From: Bdellovibrionales bacterium
GTDB taxonomy: Bacteria; Bdellovibrionota; Bacteriovoracia; Bacteriovoracales; Bacteriovoracaceae
Length of the DNA: 6,679 nt
Assembly: GCA_023250775.1 (NCBI GenBank)
Contig: JAHFAA010000213.1
Span: 1 to 6,679, forward strand
Reading direction: 5' to 3'
Of the stretch, positions 5,905 to 6,679 are shown piece after piece. Position 1 is the first letter of the stretch; the number at the start of each line of letters is the position of its first letter. A program made the position numbers and the translations under genes. The notes beneath the pieces are model-generated. The model searched no databases. It was not told where the DNA came from and saw only the letters and a list, made by a program, of their open reading frames with translations.

Positions 5905-6679
5905 TTAGTTTTTTTCGGTAGTGTGACTCATCAGCGTAATTTCACGGGGAGTGAGGGATCGCCAATGTCCAGGGAGTAAATCACACGGTCTAAACGCCCC
6001 ATACCCCACTCGAATAAGTCGCAAAGTAGGGTGTCCAATGGCAGCGGTCATGCGGCGAACCTGATGGTTTTTGCCTTCACGTAAGACGATCTCCAGCCAT
6101 GAGGTGGGAATATTTTTACGCTCTCGAATCGGCGCACCCGTGGGCCAATTTTGGGCCACATAAGTGCAAACCAGCTCGTCAGTCAAAAGATGGGCCTCAC
6201 ACTCTTTACTTTTCTTTCCCTGCAGAACTGGCCCGGCCTCCAGCTTGTAGATGCAATTTTCATCCGGAATACCTTCGACCTGGGCCCAATAGATTTTTCG
6301 CTTATTGCTTTCGGGGCTCATGATGTAATGGCGCCACTCTTTATCGTTGGTCAGGAGAAGAAAACCTTCACTTCGCTTGTCCAGTCTACCGACAGGCCAA
6401 ACATCTTTGGGCAATTCTAGGTCTGCCAAGGTCTTCTCGCCTTTTTCGCCGGTAAATTGCGAGAGAACATCATAGGGCTTATTGAGAAGAAGATATTTGT
6501 TGTGCATCCCTTGTTTCAAGAGATCATGAAAAGCGGAGGGCAGGGGTGATTCAATTTTAATTGGCAACTTACTTATGGGGTCAACAAACTCCAGCACGGC
6601 CGCGTGCAACCAGTGTCGCCATGTCGGCAGACCCTGGGACTTTTTAAATGGCCCATATAATTCGTCGCCAACTAGAGGA
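5905..6679 (-). CDS. Fused pseudouridine synthase: RluA-family C-terminus joined to a complete RluE-like domain (5' end outside the window)
   Basis: These enzymes isomerise uridine to pseudouridine in RNA; E. coli RluE modifies U2457 of 23S rRNA. The frame is open from the right edge (first full codon at 6678) to the stop at 5905-5907, giving 257 visible residues. Residues 1-9 (PLVGDELYG) and 21-53 (RHWLHAAVLEFVDP, then IESPLPSAFHDLL) are the typical end of an RluA-family catalytic domain. Five residues later, residues 58-257 form a whole RluE-like protein: YLLLNKPYDVLSQF (62-75), GRLDKRSEG with catalytic Asp100 (97-105), YWAQVEGIP (130-138), PIRERKNIPTSWL (183-195), EGKNHQVRRMTAAIGHPTLRLIR (201-223). 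No stop separates the two. An ATG at 6507 could start the RluE part alone but has no spaced ribosome site. The RluA catalytic motif lies outside the window, so its activity is unknown. Confidence 0.9.
   Translation of the reverse strand, partial: PLVGDELYGPFKKSQGLPTWRHWLHAAVLEFVDPISKLPIKIESPLPSAFHDLLKQGMHNKYLLLNKPYDVLSQFTGEKGEKTLADLELPKDVWPVGRLDKRSEGFLLLTNDKEWRHYIMSPESNKRKIYWAQVEGIPDENCIYKLEAGPVLQGKKSKECEAHLLTDELVCTYVAQNWPTGAPIRERKNIPTSWLEIVLREGKNHQVRRMTAAIGHPTLRLIRVGYGAFRPCDLLPGHWRSLTPREITLMSHTTEKN

Noticed and set aside
6505..6609. Treating the RluE-like gene as starting at TTG 6609 or ATG 6507
   Set aside because: The TTG is an internal Leu in the RluA-type motif RHWLHAA and the frame is open upstream to the window edge; the ATG has no spaced ribosome site. 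Internal initiation at 6507 cannot be fully excluded.
1..6679. A defence, mobile or other novel multi-gene system
   Set aside because: All genes are housekeeping or isolated small unknowns; no nuclease/effector pairing, integrase, transposase, terminal repeats or array was seen.

Overview
The window is an ordinary-looking chromosomal segment of a Gram-negative bacterium with tightly packed housekeeping genes. The best guess is a member of Bdellovibrionota or a related former deltaproteobacterial lineage. This rests on a mitochondrial-type citrate synthase (such enzymes also occur in Geobacter), an Rsm22/METTL17-type ribosome-assembly protein next to it, and several small exported proteins of no recognisable family. 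By eye the composition is moderately AT-rich and even along the window. I saw no tRNA, rRNA, CRISPR array, insertion sequence or phage gene.

Left part (1-3317, all genes on the minus strand): a factor-independent terminator at the left edge probably closes a plus-strand gene lying outside the window. Read in the direction of transcription, the genes are pyrE (orotate phosphoribosyltransferase), gltA (citrate synthase) and an Rsm22-like protein with the four-cysteine Fe-S site. An AT-rich hairpin with a nine-T tract separates pyrE from gltA. The Rsm22-like frame starts inside or directly at the end of gltA, so those two genes are probably co-translated.

Middle (3318-4941): a short divergent spacer with a perfect inverted repeat leads to two plus-strand genes. 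The first encodes a 120-residue protein with a signal peptide; the second is sfsA, whose ATG directly follows the first gene's stop. A minus-strand gene for a 79-residue acidic exported protein converges on sfsA and overlaps its 3' end by 14 bases. A roughly 230-base spacer follows, holding that gene's start signals, a widely spaced 10-base inverted repeat and a small hairpin.

Right part (4942-6679, minus strand): a 286-residue protein of unknown function has a globular N-terminal half and a long, highly charged coiled-coil C-terminal half. Upstream of it is a pseudouridine synthase gene that runs off the right edge. The visible part is an RluA-family C-terminus joined, with no stop codon and almost no linker, to a complete RluE-like (RsuA-family) synthase. 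This apparent fusion of two pseudouridine synthase families is the most unusual thing in the window. The three RNA- or ribosome-related domains (Rsm22-like, RluA-type, RluE-type) fit a ribosome-maturation theme, but they are in separate transcription units. I found no sign of a defence, mobile or secretion system.
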